From Nitrospirales bacterium (GTDB lineage Bacteria > Nitrospirota > Nitrospiria > Nitrospirales > UBA8639), in NCBI GenBank assembly GCA_029261295.1, contig JAJDBP010000024.1:1-64000 (forward strand): a stretch of 64,000 nucleotides of DNA. Reading direction: 5' to 3'. The position numbers and the translations under genes were made by a program. Every line of letters begins with the position of its first letter. The stretch's first letter is position 1. Shown here one piece after another: positions 33,969 through 40,734 of this stretch. The notes under the pieces are model-generated. The model did no database searches and was not told where the DNA came from. It saw nothing but the letters and a program-made list of their open reading frames with translations.

Positions 33969-34736
33969 CTATTTGGTGTTCCGATCCATCCGAGTGAGAA
34001 TTTCCTCATGAAGCTTGGCAGCCATAAGCTCCACGTCATTATTGTAATAAACTCTTTCTTCTTTAACCTCCTCTTCATCGTCTACTTCATCTTCAATTGA
34101 AATTGGCTCGAATCCTCTTCTGGCGTAGGTCAGCTTTATCATTTTCTTTAAGTACCTCTTAACTCTATCTTTATCCCAAATCAATAAGAAAAGCAGAATG
34201 ATGAGTACCCAACCGCCCAGGAGCAAGGGCCAGGATAAATCTGCTAGTGAGATATTCCCAAGGCCCACACCAATTAAGATGCTAAGGAAGACAAGTAAGA
34301 AAGGAATACCATAGGGAATGGCCTTTACTGAGGAGGATGGAGGAGGCTCCGAAGAACAAAAACCCCTAGAACGGGTATCATCCTTAAAGTGCTTTCCTTC
34401 TACCAGTTCGCGAAAATCTATCCATTGAAATTCAGCCAGGTCTTCAGGAACTGGACACGAATCCAGAAGAACTGGCAGAAGATCTTTCCCCTGGGTGATG
34501 GCCCATTCATATTCGTTTTTGACTTCATCTGATTTCTCAGAATGGGTACACCAAAATACGACCAGGAGTTTGGCCGTTTCCAGTCCATCATGAATTTGTT
34601 TCCGCCATTTTTTGCCAGGAGTAATGCTATCGGCATCAAGAAACACCAGGTCATTTGTTGCTCGTAAAAGTTTGACAATGGGTGTGACGAGATGGCTATC
34701 TTGGTGGCTATAGGCAATGAAAATGGGGATTGGCAT
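33969..34736 (-). CDS. TIR-domain protein with two membrane helices
   Basis: 255 aa. N-terminal TIR fold (about 1-130): IFIAYSHQDS (box 1), VFLDADSITPGKKW, VVFWCTHSEKSDEVKNEYEWAI with E75 as the likely catalytic glutamate of NAD-consuming TIRs, and LLPVLLDS. Two helices follow (about 148-165 and 170-192: FLLVFLSILIGVGLG, LLLGGWVLIILLFLLIW), then a basic/acidic cytoplasmic tail (about 60 aa, DEVDDEEEVKEE). Bacterial TIR proteins act as NAD hydrolases or signal-nucleotide synthases in anti-phage immunity. The membrane anchor is unusual enough to note. Single gene in element A cargo. Confidence 0.8.
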   Translation of the reverse strand: MPIPIFIAYSHQDSHLVTPIVKLLRATNDLVFLDADSITPGKKWRKQIHDGLETAKLLVVFWCTHSEKSDEVKNEYEWAITQGKDLLPVLLDSCPVPEDLAEFQWIDFRELVEGKHFKDDTRSRGFCSSEPPPSSSVKAIPYGIPFLLVFLSILIGVGLGNISLADLSWPLLLGGWVLIILLFLLIWDKDRVKRYLKKMIKLTYARRGFEPISIEDEVDDEEEVKEERVYYNNDVELMAAKLHEEILTRMDRNTK

Positions 34737-34835
34737 TGATGGGAAGAATAGTTGACAGAGTCTACGTTGAATTAAGACCTATCCCTGGCACTCTACAAAA
34801 TCTGTTGAATAAAAGGAATAGCAGAGGAGGAAGGT

Positions 34836-35189
34836 CTAGGCATTCGCCTCAGGCATCTTGTTCGCCTCCTGCTTCCCCCACTCCAACAACTGGATGGTCC
34901 GGCCTAGAAGCTTCTTGGCGTGGTCGACAGAGAGGCCATGCCGCTCAATAACTTCCATGATCTGTTCAATGACCGCGTTCTCTTTTGGCGTGAAACGTTG
35001 AGCGTGTAGGTCGGTAGCATCGGCAAGTGGCTTCTGGTGTTTGAGCTCAGTGGCGAGAGAGAGGATTTCGTGTTTGGTGAGCAGGCCTTTTTTCTCGAGC
35101 AGTTCCCCGAGTGCTGCTAACTCGTACATCGAATCGATAGACATGTCGCAGAGCTTGAGGAAATCTTTGCGATCTATGGGATCAGGCAT
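34836..35189 (-). CDS. MPDPIDRKDF-family small protein (intact copy)
   Basis: 117 aa from the ATG at 35,189, which has AGGA seven nt upstream (a GTG two codons earlier is the alternative). MPDPIDRKDFLKLCDMSIDSMYEL, GELLEKKGLLTKHEILSLATEL, then RFTPKENAVIEQIMEVIERHGLSVDHAKKLLGRTIQLLEWG. Likely all-helical and soluble. The frameshifted copy is at 5645 and a truncated one at 27,823. It ends the small-protein module behind two membrane peptides, 56 nt downstream of the 70-aa gene. Family and function unknown. Confidence 0.6.
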   Translation of the reverse strand: MPDPIDRKDFLKLCDMSIDSMYELAALGELLEKKGLLTKHEILSLATELKHQKPLADATDLHAQRFTPKENAVIEQIMEVIERHGLSVDHAKKLLGRTIQLLEWGKQEANKMPEANA

Positions 35190-35245
35190 AGACACATCCT
35201 ATAAGGCTGTGAGCCAGGATGACAATGGGTAGATGAACCAGGAGT

Positions 35246-35458
35246 TTAGAGACGGGAAACACGTTTGAGGTAGAGGTATCGTTTTCGCCTTCGTTGATGA
35301 AATGATTGTAGAGGCTTGGGAATGATTCGAACCCTGTGACAAAACGGCCCACGGAAAAGCTGCTCACGTTGACGCCTTTGCCACACCCGTCCAATAAGGC
35401 CGAGAAGGGGCACCATCGCAATAAGCCATAACCAGGATAGGCCTATCTCCAGAGACAC
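35246..35458 (-). CDS. Small membrane protein, basic C-terminus (GTG start), copy 2
   Basis: 70 aa. AGGAG lies 7 nt before the GTG. Helix LSWLWLIAMVPLLGLIG, then VWQRRQREQLFRGP, VRIIPKPLQSFHQRRRKRYL and KRVSRL at the end, matching 6044-6256. Overlaps the upstream 34-aa gene by 16 nt, as in copy 1. Confidence 0.6.
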   Translation of the reverse strand: MSLEIGLSWLWLIAMVPLLGLIGRVWQRRQREQLFRGPFCHRVRIIPKPLQSFHQRRRKRYLYLKRVSRL

Positions 35459-35547
35459 AAGAATACTCCTGTGACGAGAGTTAGCCACCAACAGAGTTCG
35501 TGAGAAGACTGCTCCCCGACACTTTGGCCGTAATAGCGTTTCAACAT
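35443..35547 (-). CDS. 34-aa YQSVGEQ-family membrane peptide, copy 2
   Basis: MLKRYYGQSVGEQSSHELCW then a helix (WLTLVTGVFLCLW). The ideal AAGGAGG six nt before the ATG is conserved with copy 1 (6241-6372). Shorter at the C-terminus than copy 1 by nine residues. Confidence 0.55.
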   Translation of the reverse strand: MLKRYYGQSVGEQSSHELCWWLTLVTGVFLCLWR

Positions 35548-35579
35548 ACCGTGCCTCCTTCCTTGTTGTCTTCACGGTA

Positions 35580-35684
35580 CTAGAGCATTTTTACCCCGAC
35601 CATGCCCCAAAGGAACGAGACGGCACACAGGACAATTAGAAGTGGAGATAAGGTGAGGGATGTAGAGAAAGCGATAAGGGGCAG
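35580..35684 (-). CDS. Possible CTG-initiated hydrophobic micropeptide, copy 2
   Basis: 34 codons, PLIAFSTSLTLSPLLIVLCA then VSFLWGMVGVKML. Same CTG and upstream GAGG as copy 1 at 6397-6510. Confidence 0.35.
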   Translation of the reverse strand: MPLIAFSTSLTLSPLLIVLCAVSFLWGMVGVKML

Positions 35685-35694
35685 TCAGTTGCCT

Positions 35695-35830
35695 CTATTG
35701 AGGGATGGTGCCAGCCACACCATACTGTCATGCTGATCGAGAAAGATCAGGGCTTCTTGGCGGTTTGTAAATTGTCCGCTGAGAGCATGACGACCCCTGG
35801 GAGTGGTACTCCTTCAGGGGTCGTGGTGTT
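35695..35830 (-). ncRNA. Conserved structured leader upstream of the small-protein module, copy 2
   Basis: Shares with 6520-6656 the hairpin CTGATC...GATCAG, the GCGGACAATTTACAAACCGC stretch and a strong stem CGACCCCTG ... CAGGGGTCG (35,788-35,822). Candidate small RNA or untranslated leader. Confidence 0.35.
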
Positions 35831-35878
35831 TCTACTACTCCAGTGTTGTCTCAAACCAAATGTTTTTTGATGAAGGGC

Positions 35879-36085
35879 TTATTTTTCTCTGTTCTTTAAC
35901 TCTGCCTTATCTGCTAATTTCCGAAATCCTACTAGAAGGACAATGTCTAGAATCAGACCTAAAATTCCGACCGGATTGCGTATAATATTTCCATATGTAA
36001 AGAAGCTCCAGATAAGAAGTCCGTTAGCAATGAATATTCCTACAACCCCCAACCACACCCACTGTTCCCATGTAAAAAATTTCAA
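35879..36085 (-). CDS. Small two-helix membrane protein (TTG start)
   Basis: 68 aa if initiated at a TTG eight nt after a strong AAGGAGG; ATGs at 36,103 and 36,121 lie at or before that site and would lack one. Two helices (WVWLGVVGIFIANGLLIWSF and VGILGLILDIVLLVGF) flank a short loop, with a charged end KLADKAELKNREK. No family recognised. Confidence 0.5.
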   Translation of the reverse strand: MKFFTWEQWVWLGVVGIFIANGLLIWSFFTYGNIIRNPVGILGLILDIVLLVGFRKLADKAELKNREK

Positions 36086-36560
36086 TTCCCAACCCTCCTT
36101 CATTCCCCAAACCCAATACAATCTGGTTGATCATTCCTGGGATTATTTGCCATCGTACTTGTGGAATACGCCTCTATTTCTTCGGCCTAATAGGACTCAA
36201 CCAATTCCAATTTCACGAACTCATACTCGAACGTTTCAAGATAGGTTTGCACGCATCAGGCCAGTTGTGAAGGAGCGATGTTATAACGTGGGGGAGTGTC
36301 TTGCGGGAATATGGTGTTCAAGGCATGCGCGAGTTTTCGATTTTTTCCTCTGTAAGTGAAATAGCCACACATGGCATGGAATCAGCTCTTGGATCTTGGG
36401 GAGGGTAAATTATTCTTTCGGTCTATCAAAGAAGAGTATGAAAAGAAAAAACCCACAAGCTAGCATTAAAACAGTATCAATAATTAAGCCGACGGCGTAT
36501 TCCATTATCGCACCACGCCTGGTCCCTCCTTATTTGTAGGAGCTTTTGGTGTGCCTTCTT
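36086..36560. other. Mostly empty intergenic region
   Basis: Apart from a possible 31-aa membrane peptide at 36,410-36,505, I see no gene, RNA or repeat here. Confidence 0.5.
36410..36505 (-). CDS. Possible 31-aa membrane peptide
   Basis: MEYAVGLIIDTVLMLACGFF then LFILFFDRPKE: one continuous helix with a charged end. The nearest AAGGAGG is about 19 nt upstream of the ATG, too far to be convincing. Confidence 0.25.
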   Translation of the reverse strand: MEYAVGLIIDTVLMLACGFFLFILFFDRPKE

Positions 36561-37052
36561 TTACCCTTCCACTGGGTGTTTTCCCCCAGGGAGCATGGTG
36601 CTTTTGCTGCTGGGGGAAATCCACTGGAGGCTCTCGCCACAACTGTTTAAAAGTATCCTTATATCTTTATATTTCTCATCAAAAAAAGCACTTTTAGGCG
36701 ATTGCCCACCGGCCGTAATGCGGACAAATAAGTCTACTTGATCATTCCATATTGATATTTCAGAATACAGCTTTGCAAGGCTTTCTTGTAGTTTAGTCTC
36801 TAGTGAGAACCAATCCATTTGTGAGTCCTGAACGGCGGAAGCTAGCAACCGTGGACGTCCTCCATGCCCGGTTAAATTTTTAGCTTCCACCAATAAAAGA
36901 TTAGCCGATATTTCCTCTTTTAGTCTATGAAGCCTGGTATGTCGTGCTTCCTTCTCTTGCTTCTGGAAAAAACGAATATTGAAATGATAGGTGATAAAGC
37001 TTCCGATAATAACACCGGCAATTGTGGATAGTAATGTTGGCAGCCAATCCAT
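36561..37052 (-). CDS. Hypothetical membrane-anchored coiled-coil protein
   Basis: 163 aa. N-terminal helix (LPTLLSTIAGVIIGSFITYHF, about 4-24) followed by a basic, helical region (FFQKQEKEARHTRLHRLKEE) and a Leu-rich helical body. No domain recognised. Begins 12 nt after the stop of the RHH gene at 37,065, so the two form an operon divergent from the integrase operon. Confidence 0.6.
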   Translation of the reverse strand: MDWLPTLLSTIAGVIIGSFITYHFNIRFFQKQEKEARHTRLHRLKEEISANLLLVEAKNLTGHGGRPRLLASAVQDSQMDWFSLETKLQESLAKLYSEISIWNDQVDLFVRITAGGQSPKSAFFDEKYKDIRILLNSCGESLQWISPSSKSTMLPGGKHPVEG

Positions 37053-37064
37053 TTTAAGAATCCC

Positions 37065-37262
37065 TCACTTCCCTTTCGGCAACAGTCCTTTTTTTTCTAA
37101 TTCCTGAATCTTCTCCTCAATCAGTTCTAACAGTAGATCCTTCACAGACATGTGCTCGGCAGCAGCAGCCATTTTGAACCTATAGTAAGTATTAACAGGA
37201 ATTCCCCGTAGATTTAAGGCAGTCGTTTCCTCTTCTTTTTCTTTTCCCTTTCTGGTGGCCAT
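37065..37262 (-). CDS. Ribbon-helix-helix-type regulator, divergent from the integrase (element A)
   Basis: 65 aa from MATRKGKE (a frame to 37,280 adds six residues). TALNLRGIPVNTYYRFKMAAAAEHMSVKDLLLELIEEKIQEL fits an Arc/CopG-like strand-helix-helix; it ends ELEKKGLLPKGK. The element B gene at 40,484 has the same architecture and almost the same ending (ELEKKGMMPKNK), and a remnant lies at 7861. Probably represses its own and the divergent integrase promoter. Confidence 0.65.
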   Translation of the reverse strand: MATRKGKEKEEETTALNLRGIPVNTYYRFKMAAAAEHMSVKDLLLELIEEKIQELEKKGLLPKGK

Positions 37263-37383
37263 AGGGCGAAATATTAGCACAGGGGTAGATTTCCGTCGAT
37301 ATAGATTGACAGCTTTATCTATCTAATGTTACAAAAATATATATGTTACTTAAGTGAGTATTGCACAGAAAGGAAGTGACCTC

Positions 37384-37677
37384 ATGTCAACAATGACCAC
37401 CCTACTTATCCATTTACCAAAGACCCTCAAAGCCAAGCTCAACGCTCTCAAAGCCCAAGGCTACACGGCCAGTGGGTTTATCAGGGCGCTGTTGGAGCGG
37501 GAACTTAAAAAAAACGAACTAACAGAAGAGGAGGGTGAAGCATGGGGTATCACTATCAACGCAAACAACGTGATGGGACGAAAGGAGGAGTTTGGTGGGT
37601 TCAGTACTATTCAAATGGGAAGCGCATGCGTGAAAGTGCCCACACGAAGAAGGAGACCGAAGCTAAACGTTTTCTAA
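37384..37677 (+). CDS. Ribbon-helix-helix protein upstream of and overlapping the integrase (element A)
   Basis: 97 aa from MSTMTTLL (AAGGAA eight nt upstream). The core LPKTLKAKLNALKAQGYTAS, GFIRALLERELKK is nearly identical to the 50-aa element B gene at 40,225-40,377 (LPKSLKRKLNGLRAKGYTAS, GFIRALLEREL). After the core the frame continues 136 nt into the integrase gene; the element B protein stops after the core, so the extra tail may be read-through after loss of a stop. A role in controlling integration or excision is likely from its conserved position. Confidence 0.65.
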   Translation: MSTMTTLLIHLPKTLKAKLNALKAQGYTASGFIRALLERELKKNELTEEEGEAWGITINANNVMGRKEEFGGFSTIQMGSACVKVPTRRRRPKLNVF

Positions 37678-38633
37678 AAGAGCGAGAGGGGAGGGTGGTT
37701 ACTGGTCAAATCATTTTGCCCAGAGCTGACCGAATCCCCTATGAAGAGCTTGCCTCCGATCTGTGGCAATACTATGAGGCCACGGGGCAAAGGAATTTAA
37801 AGGAAGCCGCGACTCGTTTGAATCCCCTTCGTATTTTTTTTCGCGGTTATCGTGTGGCCAACATTTTCCCCACTGAAATAACTAAGTATGTTAATTGGAG
37901 ACATGAACAGGGACTATCTAATAGCACGATCAACCGTGAGCTTGCCGTGTTAACGAAAATGTTCAACCTGGGGTACGAGCGGGGAAAGGTCTTACGGCTG
38001 CCTGTTATTCATAAACTCAAAGAACCCCCTCCGCGGCAAGGGTTTTTTGAACGAGACCAATTTGTGGCTATTCGACGGCAATTACCTGAACACTTATGGG
38101 TGGCATTAACAATTGCATATACCTATGGGTGGCGGATGCAAAGCGAAGTCTTGACCTTAGAACGACGACACATTGATCTTGATACAGGTACTATTCGCCT
38201 GGACCCTGGCACGACCAAAAATGATGAGGGGCGTATCGTCTATCTGATTCCAGAACTGAAAGTTCAACTTGAAGTTCAATTAAGGCGTGTCGATGAATTA
38301 GGGTGGAAATTAGGACGTATTGTTCCTTTTCTATTTCCACATTTCACCGGGCGTTTTCAGGGTCAACGACTACATGATTTTCGGAAGGCTTGGAAAACCG
38401 CTTGCCGACGTGCAGGGTGTCCTGGATTCTTGAGGCATGATTTTCGACGAACCGCGGTTCGGAATATGGTGAATAAGGGGGTTGTGGAGCGTGTAGCCAT
38501 GAAGGTGACTGGGCACAAGACCCGCTCGGTCTTTGATCGGTATCACATTGTGAGTCCCGCAGACCTTCAAGATGTGGTTCAGAAGTTGATGGGCACAACA
38601 TTGGGCACAACAGCTTCCAAGGTCGTTGACTGA
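37542..38633 (+). CDS. Tyrosine recombinase (integrase) of element A
   Basis: 363 aa. Catalytic residues: R198 (TYGWRMQSEVL), K226 (TTKNDEGRIVYL), H299-DF-R302 (LRHDFRRTAVRNM), H325 (TGHKTRS) and Y334 (FDRYHIVS). N-terminal arm/SAM-like region at about 1-165. The start has a near-ideal GAGGAGGG site despite lying inside the RHH gene. The gene ends 30 bp before the intact tRNA-Arg, pointing at its 5' end; the element carries the tRNA 5' half at both ends. Integration into the 5' half rather than the usual 3' end of a tRNA is less common. Confidence 0.92.
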   Translation: MGYHYQRKQRDGTKGGVWWVQYYSNGKRMRESAHTKKETEAKRFLKEREGRVVTGQIILPRADRIPYEELASDLWQYYEATGQRNLKEAATRLNPLRIFFRGYRVANIFPTEITKYVNWRHEQGLSNSTINRELAVLTKMFNLGYERGKVLRLPVIHKLKEPPPRQGFFERDQFVAIRRQLPEHLWVALTIAYTYGWRMQSEVLTLERRHIDLDTGTIRLDPGTTKNDEGRIVYLIPELKVQLEVQLRRVDELGWKLGRIVPFLFPHFTGRFQGQRLHDFRKAWKTACRRAGCPGFLRHDFRRTAVRNMVNKGVVERVAMKVTGHKTRSVFDRYHIVSPADLQDVVQKLMGTTLGTTASKVVD

Positions 38634-38663
38634 AACTCTCTAACTATGCGATTTTCCTAGGCT

Positions 38664-38740
38664 GCGCCCGTAGCTCAGTTGGATAGAGCATCGGCCTTCT
38701 AAGCCGGTGGTCGCAGGTTCGATTCCTGCCGGGCGCGCCA
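38664..38740 (+). tRNA. tRNA-Arg(TCT), shared attachment site
   Basis: 77 nt with encoded CCA. Acceptor GCGCCCG pairs with CGGGCGC; D arm GCTCAGTTGGATAGAGC; anticodon arm CGGC-CTTCTAA-GCCG gives TCT (AGA codons); T arm CGCAGGTTCGATTCCTGC-type; discriminator G. The 5' half repeats at 11,353-11,395 and the 3' half at 55,426-55,468, so the present gene has its 5' half from element A and its 3' half from element B. Confidence 0.97.
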
Positions 38741-38770
38741 AATTTATCATTTCTTTCAAAGAGTTAAAAT

Positions 38771-39898
38771 TCATCTAGCCACTTCGCCCCCGGTTCTCTC
38801 TTCCCCAATCTCAGTTTTTGCTACAGTTCTCTCTGGCCTAGGGCTTTCCTCTCTGTGTTGTCCAAACCCTGATATTTTTTCCAATACCGTATGCAGGTGC
38901 GGTTGACTCAAATGTGCATACCGCTTAACCAAGGCGGTGGAGCTATGCCGAAGGCATGTGGCAATTTCCTGTTCTGTGGCGCCGCTCATAGCTAGGCGAC
39001 TGGCAAAGGTATGGCGCATGGTATGCCAATTCACATCAAAGAGATTGGCTTTCTGAACGGCCGGGACAAAAATTCGTTTATAAAAATTCTTGGGATCTAC
39101 TGGAGTTCCTTTGGTTTGGGAAGGAAAGACCCATTTGGAATCTCTCCAAGAGGTCCAGTTTTTCAATATACCTTTAGCTTCCTCATTGAGGTAGGCGTAT
39201 TGGCAATGCCCTGTTTTCGTGGCGGGGAGAGTGAGAATCCCTCTCTCCAGGTCAATATCAGTCCATTTAAGGCGGAATTGTTCGGTTTGTCTGAGGCCTG
39301 TCAAAATGGCAAAGCGCACCCAGGGAGCAAATGTTGGCGCGATGGATTCTAGTAATTGTTTTTCCTCTTCAAGACTTAAATACCGTAATCGGCCCTTGGA
39401 TACTTTAGGCATTTCAATTTGTGAAAAAGGATTCTGAACAAGCGATCGATCCCGGACGGCAAGATTAAGAATATGCCGCAAAAACTTCAAATAATGGAGA
39501 ACGGTTTGATTAGCTAAGCCTTTCTCTAATAATTCTCCTTTTACTGAATCAAGTAGAGCAGGGGTGATGTTAATCAAGCGGTGATTTGGCAATCTGTTCC
39601 TCCAGAATTTTTCGTAAATCCGATCGTTGCCTACTGTTCGTTTTTTATTGAACCGCATAAATTCTTCAATAGCCTCGTCTAGCCGTTTTCCACCACGATG
39701 TTGCAGGTTTTGTGGAAAAAACTGTCCCCGGCGTAAGTCGGTTTTTGCTTCTTCTCTAAATTGTCTAGCTTCGGTTTTCGTCGGAAATGATCCAAACCAG
39801 TGTACCTTCCCTTGGTGTTGCAACCGGGCATTCCATACTTGAGTGCCATCGGCGGTTTTTCGAGCTATTAAGCCTCGATCGTTAGATTTCTTAGGCAT
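38771..39898 (-). CDS. Tyrosine recombinase (integrase) of element B
   Basis: 375 aa. Catalytic residues: R203 (TGLRQTEQFRL), K228 (ATKTGHCQYAYL), H292-TM-R295 (NWHTMRHTFAS), H318 (LRHSSTALV) and Y327 (KRYAHL). An N-terminal AP2-like arm (VWNARLQHQGKVHWFGSFPTKTEA) and a SAM-like core-binding domain precede it. It reads toward the 3' end of tRNA-Arg from the opposite side to the element A integrase and belongs to a different subgroup by sequence. It begins 5 nt after the 105-aa gene and ends the RHH operon. The last codons contain a 23-bp sequence repeated near the other end of the element. Confidence 0.93.
   Translation of the reverse strand: MPKKSNDRGLIARKTADGTQVWNARLQHQGKVHWFGSFPTKTEARQFREEAKTDLRRGQFFPQNLQHRGGKRLDEAIEEFMRFNKKRTVGNDRIYEKFWRNRLPNHRLINITPALLDSVKGELLEKGLANQTVLHYLKFLRHILNLAVRDRSLVQNPFSQIEMPKVSKGRLRYLSLEEEKQLLESIAPTFAPWVRFAILTGLRQTEQFRLKWTDIDLERGILTLPATKTGHCQYAYLNEEAKGILKNWTSWRDSKWVFPSQTKGTPVDPKNFYKRIFVPAVQKANLFDVNWHTMRHTFASRLAMSGATEQEIATCLRHSSTALVKRYAHLSQPHLHTVLEKISGFGQHREESPRPERTVAKTEIGEERTGGEVAR
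38806..38828. repeat. 23-bp repeat near the left end of element B
   Basis: Exact copy (starting CAATCTCAG, ending TACAGTT) at 55,231-55,253. Lies 70 bp inside the left att core, within the integrase 3' end. Candidate arm-type integrase site or integrase duplication remnant. Confidence 0.75.
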
Positions 39899-39903
39899 GA
39901 TTG

Positions 39904-40221
39904 TTAGTCCTTCTGTCTGAGAGTGCCATTAATTTTCTCTCCCAGTTCTATCACTCGTTCCAGGTGATGGTTTGTGAGCGCCAAAGTTAACCCGAGAGGT
40001 AAATCGGGAGTTTCTACTGGTGAAAGCTCTCGGTCCTTTTCATTGGTGGTCAGGATGTCTTCAAGCCATTGAGATACAAGCAGTGTGAAATGCTGTTCCG
40101 AAAACACGTCCTCCAAGGTCTTGAGGGGTTGTCCATGTGCAATGGAGTTTACAGCTGCCAGTCCCTCTGTTTCCGGAATGAATGGTTTCTTGCGATTCGG
40201 AATTTCTTTTACCTGTCCCAT
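39904..40221 (-). CDS. Hypothetical protein between RHH gene and integrase
   Basis: 105 aa, MGQVKEIPNRKKPFIPETEGL, HFTLLVSQWLEDILTTNEKD, LGLTLALTNHHLERVIELGEKINGTL. Predicted helical; no motif recognised. It starts 3 nt after the RHH stop codon and ends 5 nt before the integrase start, so it is a true operon member. Element A has no equivalent at this place, so it is not essential to the shared integrase-RHH unit. Confidence 0.6.
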   Translation of the reverse strand: MGQVKEIPNRKKPFIPETEGLAAVNSIAHGQPLKTLEDVFSEQHFTLLVSQWLEDILTTNEKDRELSPVETPDLPLGLTLALTNHHLERVIELGEKINGTLRQKD

Positions 40222-40224
40222 AAT

Positions 40225-40377
40225 TCAAGCTCCTCCTTTAGATTTGTTTGGTTGATTTAACTCCCGCTCCAATAGGGCTCGAATAAACCCGCTGGCGGTG
40301 TACCCCTTAGCCCTCAAACCATTGAGTTTCCGTTTAAGAGACTTAGGCAGTTGAATAATGACGCGTTCCATTTTCAT
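40225..40377 (-). CDS. 50-aa ribbon-helix-helix protein, first gene of the integrase operon (element B)
   Basis: MKMERVIIQLPKSLKRKLNG, LRAKGYTASGFIRALLEREL then NQPNKSKGGA. A short beta strand (RVIIQLP) and two helices with GYTAS at the turn give an RHH fold. It is nearly identical over 35 residues to the element A protein at 37,384. A second ATG two codons later is possible. Divergent from the RHH gene at 40,484 across a 106-bp operator-like region. Confidence 0.75.
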   Translation of the reverse strand: MKMERVIIQLPKSLKRKLNGLRAKGYTASGFIRALLERELNQPNKSKGGA

Positions 40378-40409
40378 TTTATCTACCTCCAGTAAACATA
40401 GCTCACATA

Positions 40410-40476
40410 ATATGCTATCTAGGCATGCTAAAAGATGTCAAGTGATGCTTGATGCTATTCGATGCCTATGCTAGGT
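40410..40476. promoter_or_regulatory. Operator-like divergent promoter region of element B
   Basis: Between the two divergent RHH genes: AGGCAT (40,421) and ATGCCT (40,462) are inverted, with GATGCT/GATGCC motifs repeated between them (40,444-40,467). Small palindromic repeats like this are typical RHH-dimer sites. Confidence 0.45.
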
Positions 40477-40483
40477 TGCGGCT

Positions 40484-40675
40484 ATGGCGAGAGGAAAAAA
40501 GGAAGAAGAAGTGCCAGGAGCGTGGGTCATCCGAGATATTCCCCGCGATCTTATGCGCCGAATGAAGATTGCAGCGGCTGTTCAGGGAACATCCGTCAAA
40601 CAACTTCTGATTGACTTAGCGCAAAGTCATCTGCAGGAGCTTGAGAAGAAGGGGATGATGCCAAAGAACAAGTAG
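40484..40675 (+). CDS. Ribbon-helix-helix-type regulator, divergent (element B)
   Basis: 63 aa: PGAWVIRDIPRDLMRRMKIA, AAVQGTSVKQLLIDLAQSHL then QELEKKGMMPKNK. Strand-helix-helix of the Arc/FitA type. The C-terminal QELEKKG motif is shared with the element A gene at 37,065 and the remnant at 7861. It precedes the mod gene by 60 bp in the same direction and may regulate the restriction locus or the integrase operon. Confidence 0.68.
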   Translation: MARGKKEEEVPGAWVIRDIPRDLMRRMKIAAAVQGTSVKQLLIDLAQSHLQELEKKGMMPKNK

Positions 40676-40734
40676 AAGGTATTGAAATACCCTAAGTTTT
40701 TCCCCATTCCCCACTAACCCAATCCAACCCAATT

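Larger units (their letters stand above)
34836..35830. repeat. About 1-kb duplicated small-protein module, copy 2 (partner at 5645-6656)
   Basis: Collinear with copy 1 over four small frames and the conserved upstream non-coding block. This copy has the intact last gene. Confidence 0.8.
11353..38705. mobile_element. Element A: tRNA-Arg-integrated element, about 27.3 kb
   Basis: Bounded by 43-bp direct repeats of the tRNA-Arg 5' half (11,353-11,395 and 38,663-38,705). Carries its own tyrosine integrase at the right end, reading toward the tRNA, two RHH regulators, AlpA-like and HTH genes, a Toprim/RepA-type replication protein and a 22-hexamer array. Cargo includes several defence-like genes. 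There are no structural phage or conjugation genes, so transfer would depend on a helper. The left end also holds debris of an older event (integrase tail, tRNA-Lys fragment). Confidence 0.85.

Noticed and set aside
35943-36359. 138-codon plus-strand frame
   Set aside because: Overlaps the minus-strand membrane gene that has a strong AAGGAGG site; composition looks non-coding.
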